A DNA stretch of 64,000 nt from assembly GCA_030765055.1 (NCBI GenBank), contig CM060953.1, positions 70,170,316 to 70,234,315 of the forward strand, given 5' to 3'. Under the pieces are notes generated by a model, which was not told where the DNA came from, did not search any database, and saw only the letters and a list, made by a program, of their open reading frames with translations. Of the stretch, positions 21,936 through 32,731 are shown one piece after another; position 1 is the stretch's first letter, and every line of letters starts with the position of its first letter. Both the position numbers and the translations under genes were made by a program. Source of the stretch: Mantis religiosa (Eukaryota; Arthropoda; Insecta; Mantodea; Mantidae).

Positions 21936-22479
21936 ACAAACGAAATATGTTTTCTAAGAATAACCCAAAAAGTCCTCCGTCTAGACGACTTTTGTATAAC
22001 TGAAGTATCTCAGAGGTAGGCAAAACCTTACCACAAGATATGTAGGTTTGTGTACAACATATACTTTACGTCGAATAACTTTTTGTATCGACTGAATCAT
22101 TTCACAGATATTCCCCGTTATTTGTCAGAATATTCCATTCTAAAAATGGAAGATCGTCATTTTTTTTAACCTCTTGACCAAGCAAAGAGAACGGAATTTC
22201 AAAGTCATGCCATAGCGAGCAAGTTTAAAAGACTTGACTATCGCTTAAAGCTTACTGTATTCGTATAATCTCCTTGAACCTACAAGGAAATTAGCAATAA
22301 GATAATTTCTGTAAATGTTTATCTCGATTAACCTGAAGTAGACAGAGGAATAAGTTTCTGAGTGAATAATCTGTACAACAGTAGATCCAGTCATGTAAAT
22401 GCAACACTTATAATTTTTATTTTATTTTTTATTTATGTTTTAATAGTGATCTTTAGTGCCTGTCTGTAAATGACAAAAA

Positions 22480-23130
22480 AAAACTGTACGGGTATTGGGA
22501 TAGTTAGTCACCTGCTTAGATCATTCGGGAGGCCCGGGTTCAGTTCCGTGGCCGACCTACCTGACTCATGGGTTTTTTCGGGGTTTACCCGGGTCGCTAG
22601 GCAGATGCTGAGTAGGTTAATTACATCCCCTGAATTTCCTGTCCTTCCATTTCATATCCATTATCATTTCATATCATCTCTCATCTGGTGGTCTCTTTCA
22701 GGGTAGAAGTGTCGGCGGGTGTCTCGGCGGTGCATGGCAGGATGCTATGCTCCGAGGAAAACTACTTCTCCCTCCGGTAGGTCGGTTGCTGGTCTCTGCT
22801 CCTCTGCTGGGACCATTTCGGGACCGCCAGCCAGGGACCTATGGGGCTTGGATCGCCTGCCTGGAACCGTTAGGGCTCTGCTGCTGAGCTCGTTGCCGTG
22901 GGGAGCGCGTTCGTTGTCCTAGCCTGCCGGTGGAAGTCTCTATTCAAGTAAACTCTAGGTACCCTGCCCTCTGTACTGTCGTGGCTCCTTGGATCGGCCA
23001 CCCTCTGTCTCCTTCGCTTAATCCTTCCTCCCAGGGGTGCCCACACTTGGAGGCATAGGTACAATGGGCTCAGCATGGTGGCCTACGTACCGAATCCCCT
23101 ACGTAATGAAATTCCAATCCCAATCCAACT
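22480..23130 (+). mobile_element. tRNA-derived SINE (family B), long copy
   Basis: The head TAGTTAGTCACCTGCTTAGA is followed by a B-box GGGTTCAGTTCC and the body GGTTTTTTCGGGGTTTACCC. It continues through a GC-rich second half to about 23110, ending near CCAATCCCAATCCAAC. At about 650 bp it is long for a SINE. Confidence 0.6.
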
Positions 23131-23257
23131 GCCTAGATCTAGTAACAGTTAACTTTAAATTTTGCCTTTCTGCTTTAAATGTTCAGAAATTTCCACATGT
23201 AGTTATAACCTACGAAAATGCTTCTTCTCTTTGGAAAATCGAATAAAACTTGAAAAG

Positions 23258-23490
23258 TCCACCTCCGAGGTGTGCAGGTAGCATGTCTAAGCCACATTCA
23301 AAAGGTCACGTGTACGAATCTTGGTCAGAGTGAGTTATCCATATATTTTTTCCGGGTCTCTCTTTATCCGGAGAAGACAAATGTTCGGGTAACTTTAAGC
23401 TCCTTCAAACCCAGGCTCATTTGAACATCATTTCATACATTCATCACTTAATATGACTACCAGGTTAAAGGATGTTAAATATTGAAAAAA
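23258..23490 (+). mobile_element. tRNA-derived SINE (family A), old copy
   Basis: Same layout as the other family A copies (CTCCGAGGTGTGCAGGTAGC, GTACGAATCTTGGTCAGAG, GTGAGTTATCC) but with many substitutions, so it is an older insertion. Confidence 0.75.
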
Positions 23491-23818
23491 GAAATATAAA
23501 CAAAATATAAACTCAACCGATGATATATTTGTAACAGATAAAATTGTGAAGAGAGACTCATTGTAAATTTAGTTTTGCAAGATTGAATGTCACTCTGTTA
23601 ATACTAAGCTGAAAGATAAGCTTTCACTTGATTTAGTTAAATCACAGTTAGAATAAATGTTAAATTTGTCTCAAATAGAATGAATTTAGTATTGACTACC
23701 TTAAACGTTGTAACATCAGCAGGAATGTTTCTTTCACTTGGGGAGTGGTTTATATAATGCAATTTTTCAAATATATACATGAACTTTCTAAACTTACAAG
23801 AATGTATACTTTTTTTAG

Positions 23819-25246
23819 GTGCAGGTGCAACTGATACGAACCTATCAGTGTATAATGGTGAGGCTATTCCAGTATTTTGGACGAGACTATAAACCTGGGC
23901 CTCGTCCTACCTGGCAGTACAGTGAACATCGTAGCACGGCCACTAGTCTTGTGTATGACGACAAACCTAGACTGTCCGTGCTCTCCCATTCCCCAGACGA
24001 TGACGGTTCATCCTCCGCAGCTCCTCGCCCCAGCATTGTATCGTTCAGCAACGGAGAACCTCCTCGACCGTCAGTAACTACCCCAAGGCGCTCCATTTTA
24101 GCTACAAAATTGCGGAAAGTCTCCTGTGTAAATGAAGAGGACAGTACGCCAGTCACCCCAGCCAAAAGCTCTATTGCAAATGTGGATAATAGAGCCCCTT
24201 TGTCAAGATCTGAGGAACGTGTCACGTTCATGGATGAAGTCCGCGCTCACACGAAGAGCACAACGGATATTCCCAAAATGGGCAGTCCGTTCGGGGATGT
24301 GGATGAAATGGATGGCTTCTTCACACTCGACGAACTTCCAGTACGTCCCGAAGAGGAGGAGAATTCTGATGAAACCCCTCGGAAAAATTCACGTAAATCA
24401 TCGAGACAACGATTTAGTGATGCCATTGGGCCAAGAGTGAGTGACCTCTTCAGGAGCCTTAGTCTTTCCCAAGAAGAGAACAATTCCCGGAAACTTTCTC
24501 GAAAAGCATCCAAAGAGCAAAGACATCGTGGAAGTCTACCAGGTATACATGACTTATTCACGAGCCAAGATGAAGATTTGCATAATCTTTCCTGGCAATC
24601 CAAACGACAAAAACATCGCGGAAGTCTTCCTGGAATAATCGACCTCTTCAAAGGTCAAGACCTTGAAAAAGATGACAATGATACAAAGCTTTCACGTAAA
24701 ACCTCAAAACTACAGAAACCTCGTAGAAGCCTTCCACGTATAAGTGACTTATTCGGCAGTCAAAACCTTACTACAGAAGAACACCGTCCTCGAAGATCCT
24801 ACATGAAAGAAAAACATCGTAAAAGTATTCCAAGGCTAAGTGGCCAGATTAAAACTCAGAGTTCTCCCGAAGAAAACAACTCCCGCAAATTTTCGAAAAA
24901 CCGTTCCGGAAGTGCTCCCCGTGTTAGCAATTTGACTAGAGGTCAAGAACTTAATCACAATGAGAGATCCGGGAAGGACGAAGCTGGACCTCGACGCCTA
25001 AGCGACTATCTTAGGAGAAATAGACCCCAAGAAGGCGAAAAAAGTGAACTAAAAACCCACATACAGAGCTCTGAACCAAATATAAGTGGCGCACATAATA
25101 GATCCATATCTATGTCTCTGAGAGACTTGCTCAACTTGCAACGCAGAGAAATTGCTGTAATAAATCCTGGGTTTTCTAATTCCTCAGAAAATTTTAAAAA
25201 TTCTGACGAATCACAGAAAGATACTGGAGAGGAATCAACTATTTAA
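23819..25246 (+). CDS. Class B1 GPCR, last exon: helix 8 and very long cytoplasmic tail
   Basis: The acceptor TTTTTTAG ends at 23818 and the exon continues phase 0 from NRE of the TM7 exon to VQVQLIRTYQ, giving the family's Asn-x-Glu-Val-Gln junction and helix 8. The frame stays open for 475 codons to TAA at 25244-25246, so the tail after helix 8 is about 460 residues; class B receptors usually have 50-150. The tail is hydrophilic and rich in Ser, Arg and Glu. It has an acidic patch near residues 165-185 and a tandem motif array from about residue 204 to 401, and ends SQKDTGEESTI. Arg-x-x-Ser sites (for example RPSV, RRSIL, RGSLP) suggest basophilic-kinase targets. An ATTAAA at 25573-25578 is a possible polyadenylation signal. 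The reading frame has no lesion, so I regard it as functional. Confidence 0.85.
   Translation: MQVQLIRTYQCIMVRLFQYFGRDYKPGPRPTWQYSEHRSTATSLVYDDKPRLSVLSHSPDDDGSSSAAPRPSIVSFSNGEPPRPSVTTPRRSILATKLRKVSCVNEEDSTPVTPAKSSIANVDNRAPLSRSEERVTFMDEVRAHTKSTTDIPKMGSPFGDVDEMDGFFTLDELPVRPEEEENSDETPRKNSRKSSRQRFSDAIGPRVSDLFRSLSLSQEENNSRKLSRKASKEQRHRGSLPGIHDLFTSQDEDLHNLSWQSKRQKHRGSLPGIIDLFKGQDLEKDDNDTKLSRKTSKLQKPRRSLPRISDLFGSQNLTTEEHRPRRSYMKEKHRKSIPRLSGQIKTQSSPEENNSRKFSKNRSGSAPRVSNLTRGQELNHNERSGKDEAGPRRLSDYLRRNRPQEGEKSELKTHIQSSEPNISGAHNRSISMSLRDLLNLQRREIAVINPGFSNSSENFKNSDESQKDTGEESTI
24428..25030 (+). repeat. Coding tandem repeat array in the GPCR tail
   Basis: Six to seven degenerate units of about 28-36 codons, each with a core like RGSLPGIHDLF, RGSLPGIIDLF, RRSLPRISDLF, RKSIPRLSGQI, SGSAPRVSNLT, PRRLSDYL, preceded by GPRVSDLF. 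Cores are followed by Gln plus an acidic stretch (SQDEDL, GQDLEKDD, SQNLTTEE, GQELNHNE) and by a basic linker (SRKASK, SRKTSK). The first five cores are most alike; later units decay. Confidence 0.85.
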
Positions 25247-26427
25247 AAGTGGTACTTTGACAGTTTGCCAATAAGTAGATTTTATAAATAATTTGATACT
25301 TTTAGTATGTAACATAATTAGCACATGAAATATTCTGCAAGCATAAGAGTGTGGAATACATGCAAATAAGATATTGGTGCAGGAAGGTGAAGTTTAACAC
25401 AACCAAAAACTGCACTGAAAATTGTAAGCTTGTTATGTAAGTAGTCTTCACCTACAAAAAAGATATGTTGGAGTGTTTATGGAGAATGTGTTTCTGTCTT
25501 CTATCAGAGAAGGCAATAGAAAATTGATTGGAAGACACTCTTGGTAGTTTAAAGCTGTAGTTCAACAATTTAATTAAACTGGAGATACTCATTTTGATAT
25601 TAATGAAGTTCCAATACACTTACAAAATGCTAAAACTTTTAATTCTGCAGGAAGTTTTAAGTGAACCTCCTGCTTTACTATTGATGGGACGGTATCATTA
25701 TTTTTGGTTACTTGGTAAAATATTGCTTTCAAAGCACCAATATTTAATACTCTCTTTATAAACGAAGAAAAACATAAAAACAGTATTATGCAAGTAGTAG
25801 CTTTCTGTGTATAAACACATGTAATCTATTTTCATTTTGCTCAAGATTTTCACCTGTTGCAACATCATTTCTGATAGCAACGCGATATTCAAATAGCACA
25901 CTTTCAAGAGAGACTCTGTAAACTTGGCTTGAAGTATGAGTGTAATATGCATCTTTAAATTTGTTATAATGTGTAACTTATCATTGTGAAAAAATATTGT
26001 TCTGTATATTTCTCACATGGTCTGTTATTATTAGTATTATCTACTTCAAAATAGTTCCATACTTCACTCACATTTTATTGAATATCACTGTTGTACACAG
26101 ATAAAACAAAGTATTCATGAAAACTGATCATGCAGTATATCTGTAAAGTACAGTCATCACGAGCTTGATTTGTGAAAAACAAAAACAAACAGATGGAAGG
26201 AAAGAAAAAATATGTTCATGCATTGTATTACCTCACGCTTAAGTTCTGATTTGTTTTTACTGAAATCACATATTTTGGTCGCTGTAGCTGTTGCCAGCTA
26301 CTCTTTGAGCACACATGCAAAGCAATCATGTCAATTCACTAGAATTTCCATTAATGAAAATTTAAAAGTATCTAAAACTTGTCTCAAAGTATTAAACGTA
26401 TCTCAACATCACTAATATCAAGTACAG
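25247..26427 (+). other. 3' untranslated region and flank of the GPCR gene
   Basis: AT-rich, no coding signal. The part 25850-26410 has a diverged second copy at about 33600-34830. The transcript end is not determined; ATTAAA at 25573-25578 is one candidate signal. Confidence 0.45.
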
Positions 26428-26689
26428 TAAAACCTCATTAACCCGGACCTCTTTGACCCAGACATCCAGATAACCTGGACCAGTTTTCAAATGAAAATAA
26501 AAAGATGTTTAGCGTAGTAAATGCAGACTTGTTTTACAGACAATAAATTGTTCTAGACGTTCTCGGGCTTCGAGCCAGGTAAGAAGATGTTGTGACAGGG
26601 ACATTTCTGGAGCGTGCATCTCTCCCATCTTCATGATGCTGAATGACTTTAGGAATGGGGGCGATACGTATATATACCGGTCGCCGAGG

Positions 26690-27330
26690 TAAATGAAAGG
26701 GCGCTCAAACGACTGCGCAAAGACCAAAATATGGTCATTTTACCGGCGGACAAGGGAAACGCGACTGTGGTCCGACACGCAGCACAGTATGCAGAGAAGA
26801 TGGAACGCCTCATGGAGAATTAGACTTACAAGGTTATCAAGAAGGACCCCACATTGTCGGTGGAACGTCGCACCTCGTTATTGGTCAAGAAATCCAGCCT
26901 TACTCCTGACGTCAAACAAAAATTGGCTCCTTCAGGCTCCAGGCCGCCTAGGATGTATGAACTTCCAAAGGTCACAAAACGGAGATACCGCTACGATCGA
27001 TTGCAACTGCAACTAAACGTTCCGGGGGTGTAGCGTATTCCATGTAAATGTGGAGAGCCGTATATCGGACAAACCGGCAGGACCATAGCTACCAGAATTA
27101 AAGAACATGATAGAAGCATCAGACTGTTGCAATCTGAAAAGTCTGAGCTGGCGGAACATTACTTCCAGCAAGACCATAGGGCTAGCTTCGGTCTCACCAC
27201 TATTGTGGCAAAATGCAATGACTACTGGGAGCGCAGAGTTAAGGAGGCGTTGGCTATCTCGGCAGAGAGAGTCACTCTTAACCGTGATGCTGGGCTACAA
27301 TTTAGTGCTGCATGGAATCCTGCTTAAAAA
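26690..27330 (+). pseudogene. Penelope polyprotein remnant with GIY-YIG endonuclease
   Basis: The first part (about 26720-26960) retains a degenerate reverse transcriptase N-terminal region. The GIY-YIG domain is well kept: VYRIPCKCGEPYIGQTGRTI (from about 27030), the catalytic-type Arg in TRIKEHDRSIRL, then SELAEHYFQQDHRASFG and SYWERRVKEALAISAER-like sequence to AWNPA at 27327. The core reverse transcriptase fingers and palm are missing, so the copy is internally deleted. Confidence 0.75.
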
Positions 27331-27559
27331 CTTGAAAAAGAGAGACTCAGGAAACACAGATTTGGCTTACTCAGCAGCGACCACAGCAGAAGTGTTTTCT
27401 TAGAGGTGTTTTCTGACATTACACCATCGCGAGCCTGCTCACTGATTGGTCCGCGTCAATTACCTCGGCGTATATCGGTCGCCCCCAACCCTAACATTAG
27501 TTCACCGCGCATGGACCGAGAGACCCAATTTTCCATCCGGCCCGCGTAAGGCCGGATGT

Positions 27560-29699
27560 CATTGATATCGTGATCACAAAGAACTTTCCATTTCACCTAG
27601 ACCTCTCAGCGGTGAATGAATTGGACTCCGACCATGACCCAGGTTGATTCCGACGTCACCATGCCTGCTCTGTTAAACACAGACTGGGAATTTGAGGTCG
27701 ACTGGGGTGCAGCCATCCTCAAACTGAACCAAACCATCGACCCGCGTCCACGCATCGACGACATCGAGGTGTTAGAGGCGGCGGCAATGAGTTTCTCCCA
27801 GCAAGTCCGTCAAGCGGTGAGCGCACACACTCACCGCATTCCAACCAACACACATACTCCACTGACCATTCCAAACGAGATCCGGCAGCTTCTGAAAGCC
27901 AAGGCAGCTGTTCGAAAGCTATGGCAGCGTTTCCGCCATTCCAGGACAGGAGCAGTCTACCAGCGGTCCAAATCCCTGGCAAGGCGGCTGCTCCGTGCCC
28001 AACGTAAGGTGGCCTGGGAGAACACTTTCAGAAACGTGAACCTACAGGAAAAACACCCCTGGCGGATCATAAAGTCTCTCAGGAGGGACAAAATCCTATA
28101 CCAGCATCCGTTGCATAGCACTCGCGGGAGACTCGCTTTTGAGCCGCAAAATAAAGCCACAGTTTTCGCGGATCATTTGGAAAGTGAATTCGAGCCGAGG
28201 GAGGACCCCCAGGACGAAGAAATCACTGACCTCGTGGAGGCCGCTGTGGAAGACCTCTATGAGGGGCCGCAGCAGCGCCACGAGGTGATCCATCTCCCAA
28301 TAGTCACCCCAAGAGCGGTGACTACTGAAATCCGAAAACTGAAACCTAATAAGTCCCCTGGACATGATAGCGTTAGCGCTCTTATACCCCAGCACCTTCC
28401 CAAGATGGCCGTCATCCACTTGACACGGATCTTCAATGCATGCCTCCACCTCTGCCATTTTCCAGCTTGCTGGAAGGAGGCGAGAGTGGTGTGCATCCTG
28501 AAGCCCGGCAAGGATCCGGTCTTTCCTTCTAGCTACCAATCCATAAGTCTTCTCCCAACCGTCTCAAAACTGTTTGAGCGGTTGCTCCTGTCCCGTCTGA
28601 CCCCTCTTTTCGAGGAAAGGCAACTCCTACCCGATCACCAGTTTGGTTTCCGTTATGGACACTCCACGACCCTGCAGCTACTGCGACTGGCCGAGAGGAC
28701 GGCCCTGGGATTCCAGGAAAACCTCAAGACAGTCGCGGTGCTGCTAGACGTAGATAAAACTTTTGCCACAACCTGGCACCAAGGCCTTCTGTGCAAGTTC
28801 AGGGAGGCCAATATACCTCCTTCCTATCTCGCCCTGATTAGCAGTTTCCTCAGAGACCACACGTTCAGGGTGAGAGTAGAAGGACGGCTGTCATCTATCA
28901 GACCCATAACCGCAAGAGTCCCGGAAGGCAGTCTTCTGTCTCCGTTACTCTTTGCGGCGTACATGTCTGAATCCCCACTAGAACCACAGACTGTTACGTG
29001 TCAATATGCCGACGACGACCTCATAATGGCGCGTAACAAGAACCTAAGATATTGCCATCCACCGCTGCAGCGCCAGCTCCGAGCCATTGGCCGTTGGAGT
29101 GAGAGATGGAGAATCGCATTAGCCCGAGGAAGAGCTCCGCTCTTCCCCTGGCTAAGGTCCGAGTCAGACGTCCGGATTGGTCGCCGAGGTTGACATAGAG
29201 GCAAACCCCCTGGATTCCCTCTGCTTATTACCTTGGTGTCCTCCTCGATCGCGGCTTCAGCTACGCCCCTCACGTCCGGGCCAAAGCCGGACAAGGGTAT
29301 GCAGCACTCAGGCAGCTGTACCCTGTCTTGAAATCCACTATGCCAACACACCTCAAACCACGCCTGTATCGGGCGATTATACCACCCCTGATTCTGCACG
29401 GCTGCGAAGTCTGGGAATCAGCAGCACCGACCACTATCCGCGGACTACAGCTCGTCCAGAACAGGGCACTGCGAATTGTCTACGATACTGGACGTAGATT
29501 CCCGTTCCATATCCTTCACACCTACTCCGGAGTCCCATATATTGTGGCCGTGGTGCGGGAGAGAACCTGTACCATCTACAATAACCTAGACTCCCATCCC
29601 AATAACCTGGTGAATACCCTTGGCCGTTACGATCATAGGGCTCCTCACCGCAAACCGACTTACCGGTTGTCCAAAGATGCATTGGGTAACCTGAACTGA
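27560..29699 (+). pseudogene. Jockey-clade LINE ORF2: end of endonuclease plus reverse transcriptase
   Basis: The sequence starts abruptly inside the endonuclease domain (PDVIDIVITKNFPFHLDLSA and a Ser-Asp-His active-site block at about 27562-27645), shifts frame, and runs as a long open stretch 27616-29193. Reverse transcriptase motifs are LKPNKSPGHDSVSALIPQHL, ACWKEARVVCILKPGKDP, YQSISLLPTVSKLFERLLLS, VLLDVDKTFATTW (motif A Asp) and CQYADDDLIMAR (YADD catalytic motif). Frame shifts near 29190 and 29330 break the connection to the C-terminal part, which ends KPTYRLSKDALGNLN at 29699. It is a 5'-truncated, inactive copy. Confidence 0.85.
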
Positions 29700-29784
29700 A
29701 CAGGGCTACTTTCCCCTGACTCTATACCCCGAAGCCCAGAAATGGGCTTGGTAAGTCCCATACCTAAACATTAGTTCCTTTCCC

Positions 29785-30040
29785 TCTAGCCTATCAAGCG
29801 GACTGTGCTCAGATGCCTTTCAGGCAGGCGGAAGAGCACAGCCCGCATTGGGCGCACACACCCCACGGGGCACTAGCGCCCATTTAAGGCTAGATATAGC
29901 ACTACCCAAGAAAACCGCCTGCGACAAAACGACACCTCTTTTATACTGCCCAGATAACGCCGCACTAAACGGCTAGGTGCTGGGCAGCAAACACCCACCC
30001 AGGTAAACCTGGGCGACTCGCATCTTCTGCTGGTCTGGCT
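29785..30040 (+). repeat. Direct repeat copy 1 flanking LINE ORF1
   Basis: About 255 bp, from TTTCCCTCTAGCCTATCAAGC to CATCTTCTGCTGGTCTG, matching 31190-31445 along its whole length with scattered substitutions and small gaps. It precedes the gag-like ORF1 and is probably a LINE 5' leader. Confidence 0.75.
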
Positions 30041-30118
30041 AACATTAGTGAGGGAGGGGACTCTCGCCGCAGACTCCGAGATGTACACATCACGCTCTCC
30101 AAAAACCAGCGCACTAAC

Positions 30119-31180
30119 ATGGGGAAGAAGAACACCGCAACACGGAAGGAGAACCAGGCAGTGAAGCCGCCTTCACCGCAACTCTCGCCAGCCAGTTCTC
30201 GGGTGCCGTCTCCCGCCTCGCTGCCGGTACCGGCAGACGAGAGGGAGCCTCCCGCGGAACTGACAGGGAAGTTCCGGGCAGCTCGGCCTGCTTCCCCCGC
30301 CACGCCGGACGTCCACCACGAGTCAAGACAACCGTCGCCTCGCCTGGCAGCTGGGTCGCCCAGTTCTACACGGCCAGCTAAAGACGCAGTACCGCAGGAA
30401 CCACCACAGCTTGCTGATACACAGCATCACCGCCAGCATCGCAACTTCCATGTACCGCCGCCACTCAACCGCCGAAAGGAGTCCACACTACCCACGCAGC
30501 AGTAATCGTTGGAGTCCCATGGGACTTCCCTGCGAAGTTTTTACACACCACCGCATCGCAAAAGTGGCCCTCAGTCCTGAGCGCCACGCGCATAACTTCA
30601 AGAAGGGGCCCGACCACATATGTGCGCCTGCAGTTTGTGGATCCCAAGGATCGCGACTCTGATTTGATGTCAGGCCTGCCCATGCTAGGACAGTGCCTGA
30701 AGGTAGAGGCCAGCAGACTGCAGCGCCACATCCCGTGCAGGCATTGCTGCGCCTACGGGCACAGCGCAGACACGTGCACCGCGCCGCCACGGTACCATTA
30801 TTTTGGTTCTGCTATTCCAACAGCAGCTTGCTCGGCCCACGATCTCCGTCGCCGAAGCAGATACTGCGCCACATGTAATGGCCTCGGTCATTTCACAGGG
30901 CAGCCGCAGTGCCCTGCATACCCCTCGCGGAATCTCCATGGGACCAACACACCAGAGCGCAGCCTCCAGCAAGCCTGTTGGTTGGCAGCAAGCCCTTGGT
31001 TGCCTCCGGGAGGATCTACAGCAAGTAGCCAGCAGATTCCACACCCTGGAGGAATTCCTCACTACAATCACCGCCGCCAGCCTCCGGACTCCACAGCAAC
31101 TTTACCCCGACTGACGGGAGTGCTCATAGCGGGATCCCTACAGGCTGCAATAAAGCCACATCCACTTCCTTCATTACCTT
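30119..31180 (+). pseudogene. LINE ORF1 (gag-like, CCHC knuckles), broken
   Basis: It starts MGKKNTATRKENQAVKPPSP with a long Pro/Ser-rich low-complexity N-terminus to about 30505, then shifts frame. Zinc-knuckle sequences follow: CRHCCAYGHSADTC (about 30739-30780) and CATCNGLGHFTGQPQC (about 30868-30915). The C-terminal part runs to about 31120, followed by AATAAA at 31149-31154. No ORF2 follows; the ORF2 fragment is upstream. It is probably from the same LINE lineage as 27560-29699. Confidence 0.7.
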
Positions 31181-31189
31181 CACCTTTCC

Positions 31190-31445
31190 CTCTAGCCTGT
31201 CAAGCGGGCTGTGCTGAGATGCCTCTCAGGCAGGCGGAAAAGCGAAGCCAGCACTTGGGCGCACAATCCCCAGGAGCACTTTGCGTTCCACACATGGCTA
31301 GATATACCGTTGGCCAAGACAGCCGCCTGCGGCACAAGACAACTCTTTTAAACTGCTCAGATAAAGCCGCACTAAGCGGCTAGGTGCTGAGCAGCAAACA
31401 TCCCGCCCAGGTAAACCTGGACAACTCACATCTTCTGCTGGTCTG
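31190..31445 (+). repeat. Direct repeat copy 2 after LINE ORF1
   Basis: It repeats 29785-30040 (for example CTCAGGCAGGCGGAA, GCGGCTAGGTGCTG, CATCTTCTGCTGGTCTG). It abuts the right Penelope terminal repeat at 31452. Confidence 0.75.
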
Positions 31446-31559
31446 TTGGTCCTAAAGTCATTCAGCATCCTGAAAATAGGAGAGATGCACACTCCCGAAA
31501 CGTCGATGTCACAACATCTTCTTACCTGGCTCGAAGCCCGATTATGTCTAGAACATATA

Positions 31560-32110
31560 CGCCACCAGGAAAGATTCAGCTCATATTTCAGACGGTAAAT
31601 TGCTCTTCTCAGTCGGTACATTACTTGAATTCTCTTGCTACTGGGCGAATTCAATGCACTCACCCCACCTGCTTGGGACCAGGATGGAACAGAAATTTAA
31701 GTCATGGAAAAAATTGTGGCCTAGTGTGTGTAACTTGCCAGAAAACAAGACTGAAAAAGAAAAAAGAAGTATGAGAGATTTTATACACTGTTTTAAAAAT
31801 ATTGATGGCTGTTCCGGTGCTGATGAAGAAAACATTGACAATTGGTTGTGAATTGACAATGAAAGAGGTTATTGTCTGAGGAAGGCATTTTTGCATCATG
31901 GAGTGTTACTGAACATAAAAATAAAGAGTATTCAGATTCAGACAGTGTTGATGAACCAGTTGGGGTTATGACCCTAGCACAAGGAATAGCAAACATAGAG
32001 AAATTGATACTTTATTTTGAGAGTCAAGCCAAAACATTGCCAAATGAACTTCTAATGTTATAGCAAATGCGAGATCGTTCTGTTCATAAGCAATACACTA
32101 AACTGAGATA
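31560..32110 (+). pseudogene. Tigger/jerky-type transposase C-terminus, frameshifted
   Basis: Readable in successive frames are FKSWKKLWPSVCNLPENKTE, then FIHCFKNIDGCSGADEENID and NWL, then DEGIFASWSV and an acidic linker, then an IEKLILYFESQAKTLPNELL block. Order and content match the region after the DDE domain in Tigger/jerky proteins. Frame breaks occur near 31850 and at 32061. The DNA-binding and catalytic parts are absent because of the nested insertion or deletion. Confidence 0.6.
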
Positions 32111-32365
32111 GTAGAAGTGCACTGCTTATTTTGCTACCAATTAGCTTGTAGCTACATTGTATACAGTAAAAATACATAGGCTATTACAGTACATAAAGTG
32201 TATGTGCTTTTAGGTGAAAGTGTGGCCATAGTAATTTCTCAACACCATTACAAATATTTCAGTGATGTACATTTTTCTTTTTCGTTTTTCTGTCATTCTC
32301 TGGATAACCTGGATTTTTGTTAACTCGGATCAGCCTGGGTCCCCAAGTAAATAGGGTTCTATTGT

Positions 32366-32717
32366 ATTGAGAGTATTTAAGTCCATCCCTTGTTATGACT
32401 ATTAAATTTTATACTCTTGCTTAGACCTAATATGTTAAATAGTGCATTTAAAAGCATCTGGATATTCATTAATAGACTTTTGGGATGTACAGCTTATTAG
32501 TATATATTAGCTCGTAAAGTGCAATAATGTGTAAATTAAATTGAAAAATGGAATTATTTTATTTATCTTACAGCAGTCAAGAACTTTTACCTTAAAATGT
32601 TTGTATATGCTGTATGTCCAAAATTTTTTTGATCCAAAACTCATTACCTTATGAGTTGTACAGCAAAGATTACCTTATATACATAAAGAATGTATTTTTT
32701 CTGTATATTAGCTTGTG
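32366..32717. other. Intergenic sequence, partly duplicated just downstream
   Basis: The stretch from about 32530 (AAATTGAAAAATGGAATTA) resembles 33010-33190, suggesting a local tandem duplication later split by the insertion at 32732. No gene seen. Confidence 0.35.
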
Positions 32718-32731
32718 TTTTTGAAGTATAA

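Larger units (their letters stand above)
26548..31556 (+). mobile_element. Penelope-like element with inverted terminal repeats, carrying nested LINE sequence
   Basis: The segment 26548-26655 is the inverted counterpart of 31452-31556: on the minus strand the first reads CTAAAGTCATTCAGCATC and later CACAACATCTTCTTACCTGG and CTCGAAGCCCGA, all present in order in the second. Inverted flanking terminal repeats are a known Penelope arrangement. Decayed coding follows from about 26690, ending in a GIY-YIG domain at 27030-27330. The Penelope sequence stops at about 27550 and resumes at about 31446. Confidence 0.75.
26428..32365 (+). mobile_element. Tigger/jerky-type (pogo superfamily) DNA transposon, interrupted
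   Basis: The left end CAGTAAAACCTCATTAACCC starts after TA (26426-26427). The right end read in reverse gives CAATAGAACCCTATTTACTT and lies before TA. Both ends carry the CAGTARAACC/CCGGAC style of Tigger termini plus the internal repeat CTGGATAACCTGGA near both ends. Coding remnants of the transposase C-terminus are at 31560-32110. Almost all the interior is a Penelope element with a LINE composite inside it. Confidence 0.65.

Noticed and set aside
23887..24651. Minus-strand open frames opposite the receptor tail exon
   Set aside because: They are antisense shadows of the repetitive, Ser/Arg-rich coding exon.
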